Assembly: GCA_964058845.1 (NCBI GenBank)
Contig: CAXKVR010000724.1
Coordinates: 1-19,245, forward strand
Direction: 5' to 3'
Length of the DNA: 19,245 bases
From: Carex sylvatica
Taxonomy: Eukaryota; Streptophyta; Magnoliopsida; Poales; Cyperaceae
In this document: piece by piece, positions 9,064-17,155 of the stretch
How the letters are laid out: each line of letters begins with the position of its first letter
How positions within the stretch are numbered: the stretch's first letter is position 1
Program-made: the position numbers and the translations under genes
The notes under the pieces: model-generated
What the model saw: only the letters and a program-made list of their open reading frames with translations
What the model was told of the DNA's origin: nothing
The model's database searches: none

Positions 9064-9474
9064 GCGGCTGAGAGAGAAGAGAGAAATAGAGAGAGAATTA
9101 AAGGGGGTGAGAAGGAAAGAGGAAGGGACGGGTAGGATCCTTATTTAACCTTTTTTGCCGTAAAACGTTACCAATATTTTTCAAACGTTGCCAACGTTTA
9201 ATCTCTGACTCGAAAGCGCCGTTTTGTAGAAATTCTAAGTTGCGAATTTATTTAAATAATTACCAATATTTTGCAAATCGTTACAACGTTTTAAATCAAT
9301 CTTAGAGTTCAGAAACTTAACAATTTTTAATAATCATAAGTTTTGATAATTCTTGTATCGTTACAACGTTTGAATGAATCGTTATAACATTTTGTATGAA
9401 TTTGAGTTATCATAATTTATGAATTTTTTAAGTATGCATATTTGTCTAAAACGTTATAATGTTTTTCAAAAATG
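8752..9474 (-). other. spacer between RNase H remnant and the extra ORF
   Basis: It holds two distinct parts. Bases 8752-9135 are GA-rich (CT-rich on the element's sense strand), including a long (GA)n tract. Bases 9140-9474 are rich in ACGTT-type half-sites resembling those of the LTRs. No coding frame is supported; the open frame at 8799-9071 is low-complexity. Confidence 0.5.
9029..9060. repeat. (GA)16 microsatellite
   Basis: 32 bases of uninterrupted GA, followed by more GA-rich sequence to about 9100. It lies about 280 bases before the extra ORF's start codon, as a CT tract on the coding strand. Confidence 0.95.
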
Positions 9475-9480
9475 TTACAA
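9140..9480. repeat. cluster of ACGTT half-sites in the element interior
   Basis: Repeated units of the type AACGTTACCAAT, AACGTTGCCAACGTT, CGTTACAACGTT, CGTTATAACATT and AACGTTATAATGTT occur, spaced by tens of bases. The same kind of units fill the second half of the LTRs. Confidence 0.6.
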
Positions 9481-9666
9481 ATATTTATGAGTTGTAGCTA
9501 ACACAAATATTTCTATTTTGCTTAGTTCTATGGCACTAGTGTTGTCACACATAATTGTTATGTTGCGGAAGCAAATTTCATAATTATGCAGAGTTTGAAT
9601 TACACATAATATTTGTGTGCAACAACTATCAATGATCCAAGTATTTTCTCTATGAGATGTAATCAA
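9475..9666 (-). pseudogene. protease start fused to RNase H by internal deletion of pol
   Basis: Reading the minus strand, HRENTWIIDS (the start of a copia aspartic protease, normally IDSGCS) runs straight into CCTQIL and then HNYEICFRNITIMCDNTSAI, the copia RNase H region around the catalytic Asp of CDNTSAI (about 9544-9546). Integrase and reverse transcriptase, which normally lie between, are missing without loss of frame. The joint lies at about 9619-9627. Coding similarity ends soon after SAIELSK; the last ~15 residues do not match RNase H. Confidence 0.7.
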
Positions 9667-10191
9667 ACACTCTTATAAGAATATATATTAGTTATTGTTG
9701 AGTGAGTAATTAAGATATACCTTGTTGTAATCTCCCCCTTTATTTTTAACAATTTGAATAATTTAGGAAAGATTATGTATCCATCTAAGCTAATGTAGCT
9801 TTAGGAACCCAAACAACATTTCGGTTGTTGTCTCCATTCTAAACCTACATTTTAAGGAGGTATAACTAATTTTGCAACAATAATTACAAAATGTAATTGA
9901 TGAGTTTTGAGCAATAGAACCTTATTTGAAAGTGGATTGGTATTGGTATTTGACTTCATACAAATTACTCTTATGATTACCAAATGACTTATTTGCAACT
10001 CTAGATGAGACACTTTTGATTTTATAAGAATTAAATCTATTGTGATGTTGGAGAACATCTCTTGTCAAATATTTTCTCTGAGTTTGATTTTATAAATTAT
10101 TTTTATTTTTGAGTTCATAAAACCATCTATCAGGTCCTTTGAAATAAGTTTTGTTTGACCCTTTTGGATTAAATGTGTTATTATCACTATT
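9667..10191 (-). pseudogene. gag C-terminus with degraded zinc knuckle
   Basis: On the minus strand, positions 9888-9847 encode CNYCCKISYTSLKC. This fits the CX2CX4HX4C retroviral-type zinc knuckle except that Tyr stands where the His should be (CAY to TAY is one C-to-T change). It is in the same frame as the gag ORF upstream, which ended at 10192. Stops and shifts surround it. Confidence 0.6.
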
Positions 10192-11270
10192 TTAAAAATT
10201 AATTTTGTTCTTATAATTTTTGTGATTAAACCTATACCTAAATGCATAATTTTGAGACTTTTTAGCATTTGAATGATAGGTGGAATGCTTTTTGCAATCA
10301 AATTTATGTTTATTTAAAGATAATTGTTCATTTTTCTTATTTGAGAATCGAGTATGTCCCCCCTTTTCTTTAGGGCTAGTCAAGTGGTTGGATTCATATG
10401 AGAATTGACTCTTCTTGTATCCAAGTCCAATTGTGTCAATTTTGCGATCATTGATCAAATTATCCACATGATAGGAATCTAGATTAGTGACATTTGAGAA
10501 TTCACTAGGAGATCTTAAAGCCCTATTTTTGATCTCTAGGGTTTGAATTCTTACTTTTAAAATCCCTATTTCACCTACATGTGATGAGTATATGTTGGTC
10601 TCATTTAGTTTTTCTAACACCTTGAGTTTGGACTCTAAATCCTTTACCTTAAAATCTAAAATTTTATTTATCATGTTTGATGCTTTTAAATTTTTATTTT
10701 GACATTTCAAAATATTATTTTTAGTTCTTAATGCTCTTATAATACCTTCCTTTTCAATCAAGGTTTTATTTGACTCATCGGTCAATTCATCATCGGGCTC
10801 AATACCATCAAGACCAAAATTTAAATGTTCCTCATTAGCAGAGCTAGTTGAGACTTTGATTCCATCATCGCCCTTCTTGATGTTCCTTGATTTCACAAGG
10901 TCCATGAGAAATTCGATAGTGATATCATCTGTGATGTTCTTGCTTGCAATAATTGAGTTCACATCAATTGCCGATGGACCTTCATTTACACTTGCCATCA
11001 ACGCAAAGTTGAGATCTTGTTCATCATTCTTTGTCTTACTCATTTTAATATGAGCATTTACTTCAAATTGATTGATTAGATCTTCCCATATTTCATGAGC
11101 ACTACATGAATCATTAATCAATGATGAGATAGATTCACTAACCGAATTAATTATATAATTTATTGCAATTAGATTCATTTGCTTTTTAAATTTGAATGTG
11201 GCGGTCACATCATTATTGCCATTAATTTTCGGTACATACCCATTTTCTACAATGTCCCAAACCTCATTGG
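10192..11270 (-). pseudogene. gag of the Sirevirus-like element (truncated, copia-type)
   Basis: The open frame starts near 11270 with NEVWDIVENGYVP, then FKFKKQMNLIAINYIINSV and SCSAHEIWEDL, which is the N-terminal part of the copia gag (UBN2-like) domain. After about 30 further residues the typical helices are missing and an acidic, coiled-coil-rich tail follows (for example LESKLKVLEKLNE), ending in Lys/His-rich sequence at 10192. Gag forms the virus-like particle. No intact ATG start with an open frame upstream is visible, because stops occur between here and the primer site. Confidence 0.75.
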
Positions 11271-11417
11271 TTTAAAAAAATTAAATTATAAGATTTTTTC
11301 AATGACTAAAATTGTTGGTTGTATTACCAAAAATTGGGATTTTTTTCACACATCTATAGGGTGCCATTTCTCAAGTTTATCTAATTCAAACTAAGTAAGT
11401 CTTAATTTGAGCAACTT

Positions 11418-11429
11418 GCTCTGATACCA
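11418..11429 (-). promoter_or_regulatory. primer-binding site (initiator Met tRNA) of the Sirevirus-like element
   Basis: Minus strand TGGTATCAGAGC begins three bases after the LTR end (11433). This 12-mer is the complement of the plant initiator Met tRNA 3' end and fixes the element's direction. Confidence 0.9.
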
Positions 11430-11432
11430 CTT

Positions 11433-11953
11433 TGTTACACTAAGTGCATCACTAATTGCTCTAAAAATTAAAAATAATCACAATTAAAAGTAAATAGATG
11501 AGTTTAGAGAGAATTGATACGCGGAATGATAATGGAGTTCGGCAAAACAAAGGCCTACGTCTCCGGAGCTTCGTAACCTCTTTTAGGTGCGCCTTTCTAT
11601 TATCCAATACGAAATGATTATAACTTATGAACCGTTGAGCCCTTACAATTCAAGCGGGAAGTCAATCGGCCAACTAGAAGTAAGAACCGACGAGCCCTTA
11701 CAACCAAGGAAAGTCACATGACCTACTAGAGATGAGAACAATGTCTCTAAGTTTAAGCTATTCAAGAGAAACACTCAATAGATCACTCTAATCTAATCTA
11801 ATCTAATCTAAATCAAGATTAGTGGAGTGGGTTTGAGGTTGTTTGAGGGATTTTGAAGTTTTAAGCTCCCACAACAATGAAGTAACTAAAGCTTTCAGAA
11901 ATCACTTTTGAGAAGATTAGGGTTGGCTGAAATGCTTTAGGAAGAGACCGCAC
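11433..11953 (-). repeat. 5' LTR of the Sirevirus-like element, part adjoining the primer site
   Basis: It aligns with 5618-6149 of the other LTR and carries a private (TAATC)n run near 11789-11812. It stops at 11953, where X-A is inserted, and continues at 13686. Confidence 0.9.
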
Positions 11954-12284
11954 TGTTCACACAAAAGCGTATGGTACAAAGTTTCAGTACAGCAAGCTGT
12001 ACCTTTTAACCTTTAATACACCTTCGGTTCAGACTGCAAGTGCACAGTCCTATCGAATAGTATATAGTCGGGTACCGATCACAGGGACGGTTCAAATCTA
12101 AACCGGATTCTACTTAGATCAATTAAAGACTAGAAGTGAGAAATGGTTGGTTTTTGGTATTTAATTCCTAAATCAGTTCAATAACAGTAATTAAATGAAA
12201 GACAGTAAATAAACTTGGTTTAAATCAATAATAAAAGGCGTTTCCAGGGTTTCAGACTTATCTCAGTTCTGCCTCTCAGTCCCT

Positions 12285-12421
12285 GACACGGATCGTGTAA
12301 TTTCTTACACGGGTCGTATCAGCTTACACGGACCGTGTAGTTTTCTACACGGGTCGTATCAGCTTACACGGATCGTGTACTGTCGTACACGGGTCGTGTA
12401 CTGTCGTACACGGGTCGTGTG
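12285..12421. repeat. array of about seven palindromic ACACGG/CCGTGT units in X-A
   Basis: Units such as TACACGGACCGTGTA (12325-12339, perfect arms with a central A), TACACGGATCGTGTA and TACACGGGTCGTGTA occur about every 20 bases. X-B has about four related units (18718-18797). Confidence 0.9.
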
Positions 12422-13384
12422 GACTTCGAGTTAATGCACCAGTCACTGTTTCTTTACGTGGGTCCTTTGTGTAGGGTTCAACTGACCAGACCTAATGTTT
12501 CTAAACCTCAACTGTCGTATGTTGGTTTATCGACTTGGTATGGAATCTGCAATATCTGCCCTCTTTGGACTCTAAACCTCAACTGTCGTATATTGGTTCG
12601 AGTTACCAAGTTACTTGTTTGGAATACTAAAGGTAACCTCTTATCCGTCGATAAGAGGAAATGTTCACCTTCCGGCTACTAGTTGGTTTCCCCTGTCGGA
12701 TCACTAATCCTACCTCATGTACTTAGTCTGGTTGCAAGATCAAATTGGACACAGTACCTTATAGATGTGGCCTCATCTAGTGGTCAAACCAAATAATAAT
12801 CAAGCAATTCAAACTAAGCAATTAAAATCAATCACAATCAAGTAAACACAAATTTCAACGTAAAAATTCAATAACTAGATGCAAAACAAAACATTCGATT
12901 ACATCTTAACCCTAGAAACAAATAAAACTACTCAAGCATAGTGCTAAAACAGATAACAAAGATAAAAGAATAAGAATTCATGCTAAAACCGAAGTACAAA
13001 GGAGATCCACAATAAAAACTCGCGTCTTTTGCTTCTCCACTTCGTCTCCAAGCAATAGCCGTCAATCTCTAACCCTAGAATTGTCTCTCTGCTCCAGAAT
13101 CCTCTTCTGGTGCAAGAAATCCCGTTTATATAGACTTTGGCCGACTTTCCTTCCTTCAGATTTCTTTCCAGAACTCCAGATTTCTTTCTGAATTTGTCTG
13201 ATACGACCCGTATCAAAATTGACACGGACCGTACAGAATTTCCAAAAATGCCAGATTGTAGATCTTCTCGCAAGCTTTCCGAAAAGTGGTCATACACTCA
13301 AAACGGAGCTACGAGTCAAAATCTATGACTGTTTTAAGTTCAGATGCTGAAATTTCAGCATTGTTCTGGTCTGGTCGAGGCTGA

Positions 13385-13489
13385 TAAGACCCGTACAAGA
13401 TGTTGTAAGACCCGTACAAGATGTTGTACGACCCGTACAAGATGTTGTAAGAATCGGACAAGATATTGTCAGACCCGTACAAGATGTTG
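13385..13489. repeat. 21-bp tandem repeat, five units, in X-A
   Basis: Units start at 13385, 13406, 13427, 13448 and 13469, with consensus TAAGACCCGTACAAGATGTTG. A decayed sixth follows. The array is not present in X-B, where only related single units are seen. Confidence 0.9.
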
Positions 13490-13685
13490 TCAGACCTGTG
13501 TCAGAACTTCTCAAATCCAGATTTCTTCTCGATTTCATCTGATTCCTGCAAAGTAAGAACAAACTTACAGCAGTACCATATTCTATAGATATTCAATGCA
13601 ATATGACTGATTTAATGATTCTAAACACATGTTTTGGTACAAAATATAGGTCAGAAAGTAGATACGTTTGCGAGATATCACGCAC

Positions 13686-14255
13686 TACTCTATTTATTGA
13701 GACAGTTCCAGAAAGAGCAAATTGAGTTAAAATATTACAGACGTTTGCTAAAACGTTATAACGTTTTAGCTCAATTTGAATTTAAGTTTTCTTTTTCAGT
13801 GAGATTGATCAAAACGTTATCAACGATTATAAAACGTTCACAATGATTTGGCTATGTAAAAACTTGATCAAAAATATAATTTTTTGAAACATGAATTTAA
13901 TTAAAAAGTTACAATGTTTATAAAACGCCTGTAATGTTTGAGGTTAGATCCTGTGTTTGATCAAGCTGTCCCTTAGAGTTTTCTTACAGGTTAAATTGTT
14001 ATAACGTTTTACAAACGTTATCAATGTTTGTTTCCTGTTTAAACAATATCAAACACAATTTACCAAGTTTAAAATATTACAATTTAAAATCTTGATAAAT
14101 GTCTTCATGATTTCTTCAGTTCAAGCAATCCATATCGCAATTTCAATTAGCTTGAACCTACATAACTCTAAAAATAGAAGAAATCGTAAAATTTAATAAT
14201 TTTATGTTTTTGCAAATTAGTCAAATAAACAAAAAAGATTATTGCTAGAACAACA
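13686..14255 (-). repeat. 5' LTR of the Sirevirus-like element, outer part
   Basis: It resumes after the TSD of X-A (CTCTATTTATTGAGACAG) and runs to ACAACA at 14255, aligning with 6151-6722. It contains a perfect 24-bp palindrome at 13747-13770 with arm GCTAAAACGTTA. Confidence 0.9.
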
Positions 14256-14260
14256 TTGAT

Positions 14261-14655
14261 AGTTTTGTGTAGGGTTCTATTGACCGTACCCAATGTTCCT
14301 AAACCTCAACTCTCGTTTGTTGTCTTTAATAAACACGATACTGGAATTACAATTTCTACCCTCTTAGATTTCTAAACCTCAATTCTCGTTTGTTGGTATT
14401 CTACCTAAGTTACTTGTTTGGTTTACTAAAGGTATCCACCATCTCTCGATGCATGAAAAGTTTCACCTCTCGGCTAATAATTGGTTTTACCTCTCGGCTT
14501 ACAAACCTACCTCATGTACTTAGTCTGGTTAAGAGAAATATCTAGACCAAATTACAAGAAAGATGCTACACTACATCTAACAGTAAACCAAGAATAATTC
14601 AAATAATTTCAACTAAACAATTAAAATACTACTCAAGCAAGCAAACACAAATATG
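14261..14655 (-). mobile_element. family X copy X-C, right part (truncated)
   Basis: Continues the X alignment from TTTTGTGTAGGGTTC (as at about 12467 in X-A) through two copies of CTAAACCTCAA and CCTACCTCATGTACTTAGTCTGG to AAGCAAACACAAAT. The promoter half of the LTR is absent. Beyond about 14655 the sequence is gag DNA of the outer copia element, so the end was deleted together with the copia interior. Confidence 0.75.
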
Positions 14656-14864
14656 GTTACTGTAGGGACATGATCTGATTCTGTTGTAAGGTTAAGAGTT
14701 GTGTCAGTTTTTCTAGAAGTGCGGTGGTTTATGCTGCTTCTCCAGATTCTTCAGACATGGTTTTGGTTTGGGTTTCAGTTACAAAGAAGAAAAAAGTTTT
14801 AGGTTTTTGGAAGAAGGATTAGAAAGAGTAATCAGGCACCTTTGATGTTCCCCAAGATTGAACT
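14656..14864 (-). pseudogene. outer copia leader and gag start remnant
   Basis: The minus strand has an ATG at 14756-14758 with MSEESGEAA, an in-frame TAA at 14729-14731, then ALLEKLTQLLTLQQNQIMSL before another stop. Its distance from the primer site and its helical, Gln/Leu-rich start fit a copia gag N-terminus. The rest of gag is missing at the X-C boundary. Confidence 0.6.
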
Positions 14865-14866
14865 AA

Positions 14867-14878
14867 GCTCTGATACCA
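14867..14878 (-). promoter_or_regulatory. primer-binding site (initiator Met tRNA) of the outer copia element
   Basis: Minus strand TGGTATCAGAGC directly abuts the 5' LTR (no spacer). Confidence 0.9.
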
Positions 14879-15189
14879 TGATTAATTTTAGAGAATTAAA
14901 GTAAGCATCAAAGGAACACAAGACTCCTCAAACCTCCCTCCCTTCTTTTATTTTAATCGAATATATTTGTATATTTTACATGATAATTCTGGTATACTAA
15001 TATAGATGAGGAGATTAGTAATCTGGTAACAATCTGCCATATTACTTCATTCCCTTTCTAGAGATTTATTTATATATTTTATAATAAGTTACAAAGCAAT
15101 AAATATAATTCGGCTCCAACTTGCTATCTTCGGCTGAGTGCCCCACCTTCTATCTTTGTTTGGCAGATATTTCCTTTGGCACTCCAACA
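14879..15189 (-). repeat. 5' LTR of outer copia element
   Basis: 311 bp, collinear with 4689-4999 with no gaps. The last 69 bases are part of the duplicated segment that starts at 15121. Confidence 0.92.
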
Positions 15190-15360
15190 AGAGAATCTAA
15201 AAATCAGTATGATGGACAAGTGTATTATGGTGTGGTGAGCTTGCTATCTTCGGCTGAGTGCCTCACCTTCTATCTTTGTCTGGCAGAGATTTGCTTTGGC
15301 ACTCCAACAAGAGCATGTAAAAATCAGTATGATGAACAGGTGTATTATGGTGTGGTGAAT
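15121..15360. repeat. 120-bp tandem duplication across the LTR/NSE1 junction
   Basis: 15121-15240 and 15241-15360 are aligned copies with about eight to ten differences. Each unit comprises the last 69 bases of the LTR, the TSD and about 46 bases of NSE1 exon. Because the unit is a multiple of three, an artificial frame stays open through both. Confidence 0.95.
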
Positions 15361-15432
15361 AATGTGACTGATGAACAGTCAAAACTCAGCACCAAGTATT
15401 TGGCTCCTCAAATTGCCTTCTACAAGGGTGTG
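15310..15432 (+). pseudogene. NSE1: NSE1 exon remnant, 3' part of the split exon
   Basis: Forty-one codons from AGA: RACKNQYDEQVYYGVVNNVT and onward to APQIAFYKGV, then GTATGC as donor at 15433. No stop codon in this part. The first 51 bases are duplicated at 15190-15240. Confidence 0.85.
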
Positions 15433-16357
15433 GTATGCAATTTACTATTTACAATATTGCGGGGTTCTTTACAAATTATGCCAAACACTAGTCAGATCTG
15501 TAGCTTGAATTTGTTTTTTATTTTATTTTAAAAGTTGCAAGAATAACTGACTGTTAGTTAAGTGTGATATGAGAAAATAGTACAATTAACTAAATATTTG
15601 AATCTTTTCCCCAATTTGGAATTACCTTGCATTTTTTTTTCCAAAGCATGAATTGAACAGAGATTCAGTCATGTTAATTTTCGGGTCTGTCACCCATTTT
15701 AATAGAATTCAAATGTTCTGAACATTATTGTACAGATCAAAATTGTCTGCTTGTCTTGCGAATATTGTAAAATTATTGTGTATATTTTGGGAGAAAAAAA
15801 CTTCTTGATGGAATTGTATATAGTATATATAAATTGTTAGCAAAACCAGACGAAGTAATTTCTGCTATGCCATTTATTGTGATAGATTGAAGCAATATAT
15901 AATGATGCCCTTAATGTCCGTCTTGAGAATCAGGTACTATGTAAACTCGATCGGTACCATTTCAGGCCTTTAAATATTTTACCTACCCCTCTAATTTATG
16001 TTCTATAGTAAGCACAGGTCATGAAACACCCCTTATTTACTTATGCCAAGGATGTTCTATATATTTGGTACATTTTGTTTCTTTTATCATTGCCAGATAG
16101 TTCCAAGCACGAAAGGATATCTCGTAATCCTTATTTAGTTTTCATTGTCACAAACTGACAGCACCTTGAAGTAATTTGAGTAATTAAACTTGATTGTATA
16201 AGGACTATTTGGGGTCACTTTTGGTACTATTTTTTTTTTTTTTGGATAATTATGAAGTTTAGGCAATAAGTAGTATGGAGCAATTCCAGTGAAAGTACTC
16301 CTTTTTCCTGACAGCTTATTTTCTAACAGAAAAAATGTTAATGAGGTCTTATTTCAG
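15433..16357 (+). other. NSE1 introns with one small exon between them
   Basis: T-rich intron sequence flanking the exon at 15886-15933. Apart from that exon nothing is recognised; poly-T near 16230-16242 is typical intron sequence. Confidence 0.5.
15886..15933 (+). pseudogene. NSE1: NSE1 small exon
   Basis: GATAG acceptor at 15885, sixteen codons reading IEAIYNDALNVRLENQ, then GTACTA donor. It fits the family region between KGV and the next helix, in phase 0. Confidence 0.75.
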
Positions 16358-16591
16358 ATCGTACTGAGTCAGGCTTCACAAGAGTGTGGAGCAAAACTCC
16401 CCACTGCCTTTAAACTCTTCAACATGTCTCAGAAGGAAAAAACATTACAAGAATTAATAAAGGACAAGTGGCTTTGTCAGACTTCCTCTGACCACATTGG
16501 CCTCGGCATCAGATCCCTTTTTGACCTCAGAGACTAGTTCCGTACCAACGAGGTTCCTTCTTGTGATGTGTGCAATGAGGCTGGTGTGAAG
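16358..16591 (+). pseudogene. NSE1: NSE1 winged-helix and RING-start exon with a nonsense codon
   Basis: TTATTTCAG acceptor, 78 codons in phase 0, GTACGC donor. It includes FNMSQKEKTLQELIKDKWL, IGLGIRSLFDLRD and PSCDVCNEAG (first RING cysteine pair). TAG at 16535-16537 replaces the conserved Trp of the LR-x-WF motif (TGG to TAG), cutting off the whole RING region. Confidence 0.88.
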
Positions 16592-16862
16592 GTACGCTGT
16601 TTTAGCTAATCTACTATGTGTTTATTGATTTTTTGTCATATTTGCATGAAAACCTTTACTCTAATATTGGAAACATCAGCAAGCTGCTAAAACCAAGGTA
16701 TAGCCAAGTGAATATAACTTAACTGCACCTGATCTTTTAAGTGAATGACTCTCTCTATTAACTCAACTAAATATGCATCAGAAATTCATAATTCATTTAG
16801 GTTTAACAGTTGAGATCTTTTATTTTTTGTTTCATGCTTCTTTTTCCTCTTTTATTTTACAG

Positions 16863-16940
16863 GCCTCTCTTTGTTCAAAGGAAGGTTGTCTCGTCAGAAT
16901 ACACGATTATTGTTTGCAGAAGAAATTTTCTAATAAAATG
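16863..16940 (+). pseudogene. NSE1: NSE1 RING exon
   Basis: TTTTACAG acceptor, 26 codons ASLCSKEGCLVRIHDYCLQK and six more, GTACCC donor. It supplies two Cys, one His and one more Cys of the C4HC3 zinc ligands, all conserved. Confidence 0.85.
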
Positions 16941-17155
16941 GTACCCGTTTTTTCATTATAATTTATTGTACCAAAATTATATTGCCAGATTGTACTTTTA
17001 TCCCTCAAATTGGCTAACTGTTTTTGTGCTTGATCCTTCTTTTTACCCCCAGTCAACCATTTTAAAGCTGGATTACCAGATATTAATAGAATATTTTTTT
17101 TAATTTAACAACACAAAATCATCTTAATCTTATTATAAGTACGCTTGAATGCATG

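Larger units (their letters stand above)
11954..13680 (-). mobile_element. family X solo LTR, copy X-A
   Basis: 1727 bp with TG start, CA end (TGTTCACAC to GATATCA) and a perfect TSD CGCAC (11949-11953 and 13681-13685), inserted in the Sirevirus-like LTR. No primer site, no coding domain and no terminal repeats, so a solo LTR is the simplest reading. TATATAAAC (minus, about 13125-13133) resembles a promoter, which sets transcription leftward. Superfamily (perhaps Ty3/gypsy) cannot be decided without the internal region. Confidence 0.8.
5618..14255 (-). mobile_element. Sirevirus-like Ty1/copia retrotransposon, internally deleted and split by X-A
   Basis: The LTRs are 5618-6722 (3') and 11433-11953 plus 13686-14255 (5', interrupted). 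On the minus strand the order is 5' LTR, initiator-Met primer site, gag with a long coiled-coil-rich tail, zinc knuckle, a protease start fused to RNase H, an extra ORF, polypurine tract, 3' LTR. LTRs of about 1.1 kb, the iMet primer site and an additional ORF after pol are features of the plant copia genus Sirevirus. Integrase and reverse transcriptase are gone, so it is non-autonomous and dead. The LTRs differ at roughly 10% of positions in the stretch I compared. The genus assignment is an inference. Confidence 0.8.
4689..15189 (-). mobile_element. outer Ty1/copia LTR retrotransposon carrying nested elements
   Basis: Two 311-bp LTRs (4689-4999 and 14879-15189) start TG and end CA. The 5' LTR is the right-hand one because an initiator-Met tRNA primer site lies just inside it (14867-14878), and a polypurine tract lies just inside the left one (5000-5008). 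Between them, only the gag start (to about 14758) and the RNase H C-terminus (5009-5229) belong to this element. The rest is an X-family LTR and a Sirevirus-like element. Integration was into an NSE1 exon with TSD AGAGC. The two LTRs differ at about 17 of 311 aligned positions without gaps (hand count). Confidence 0.9.

Noticed and set aside
8799..9071. Plus-strand frame ending in Arg-Glu repeats
   Set aside because: Low-complexity translation of the (GA)n tract on the strand opposite to the element.
11411..11432. CTCTGATACCA as part of a tRNA gene
   Set aside because: Only the primer-complement 12-mer is present, next to an LTR; there is no cloverleaf. The same applies at 14867-14878.
13385..13489. 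CRISPR-like array
   Set aside because: The units are contiguous with no spacers, inside a plant LTR.
15121..15531. A 136-codon frame as a new gene
   Set aside because: It is an accident of the in-frame 120-bp duplication joining LTR sequence to an NSE1 exon, and it runs into the intron.
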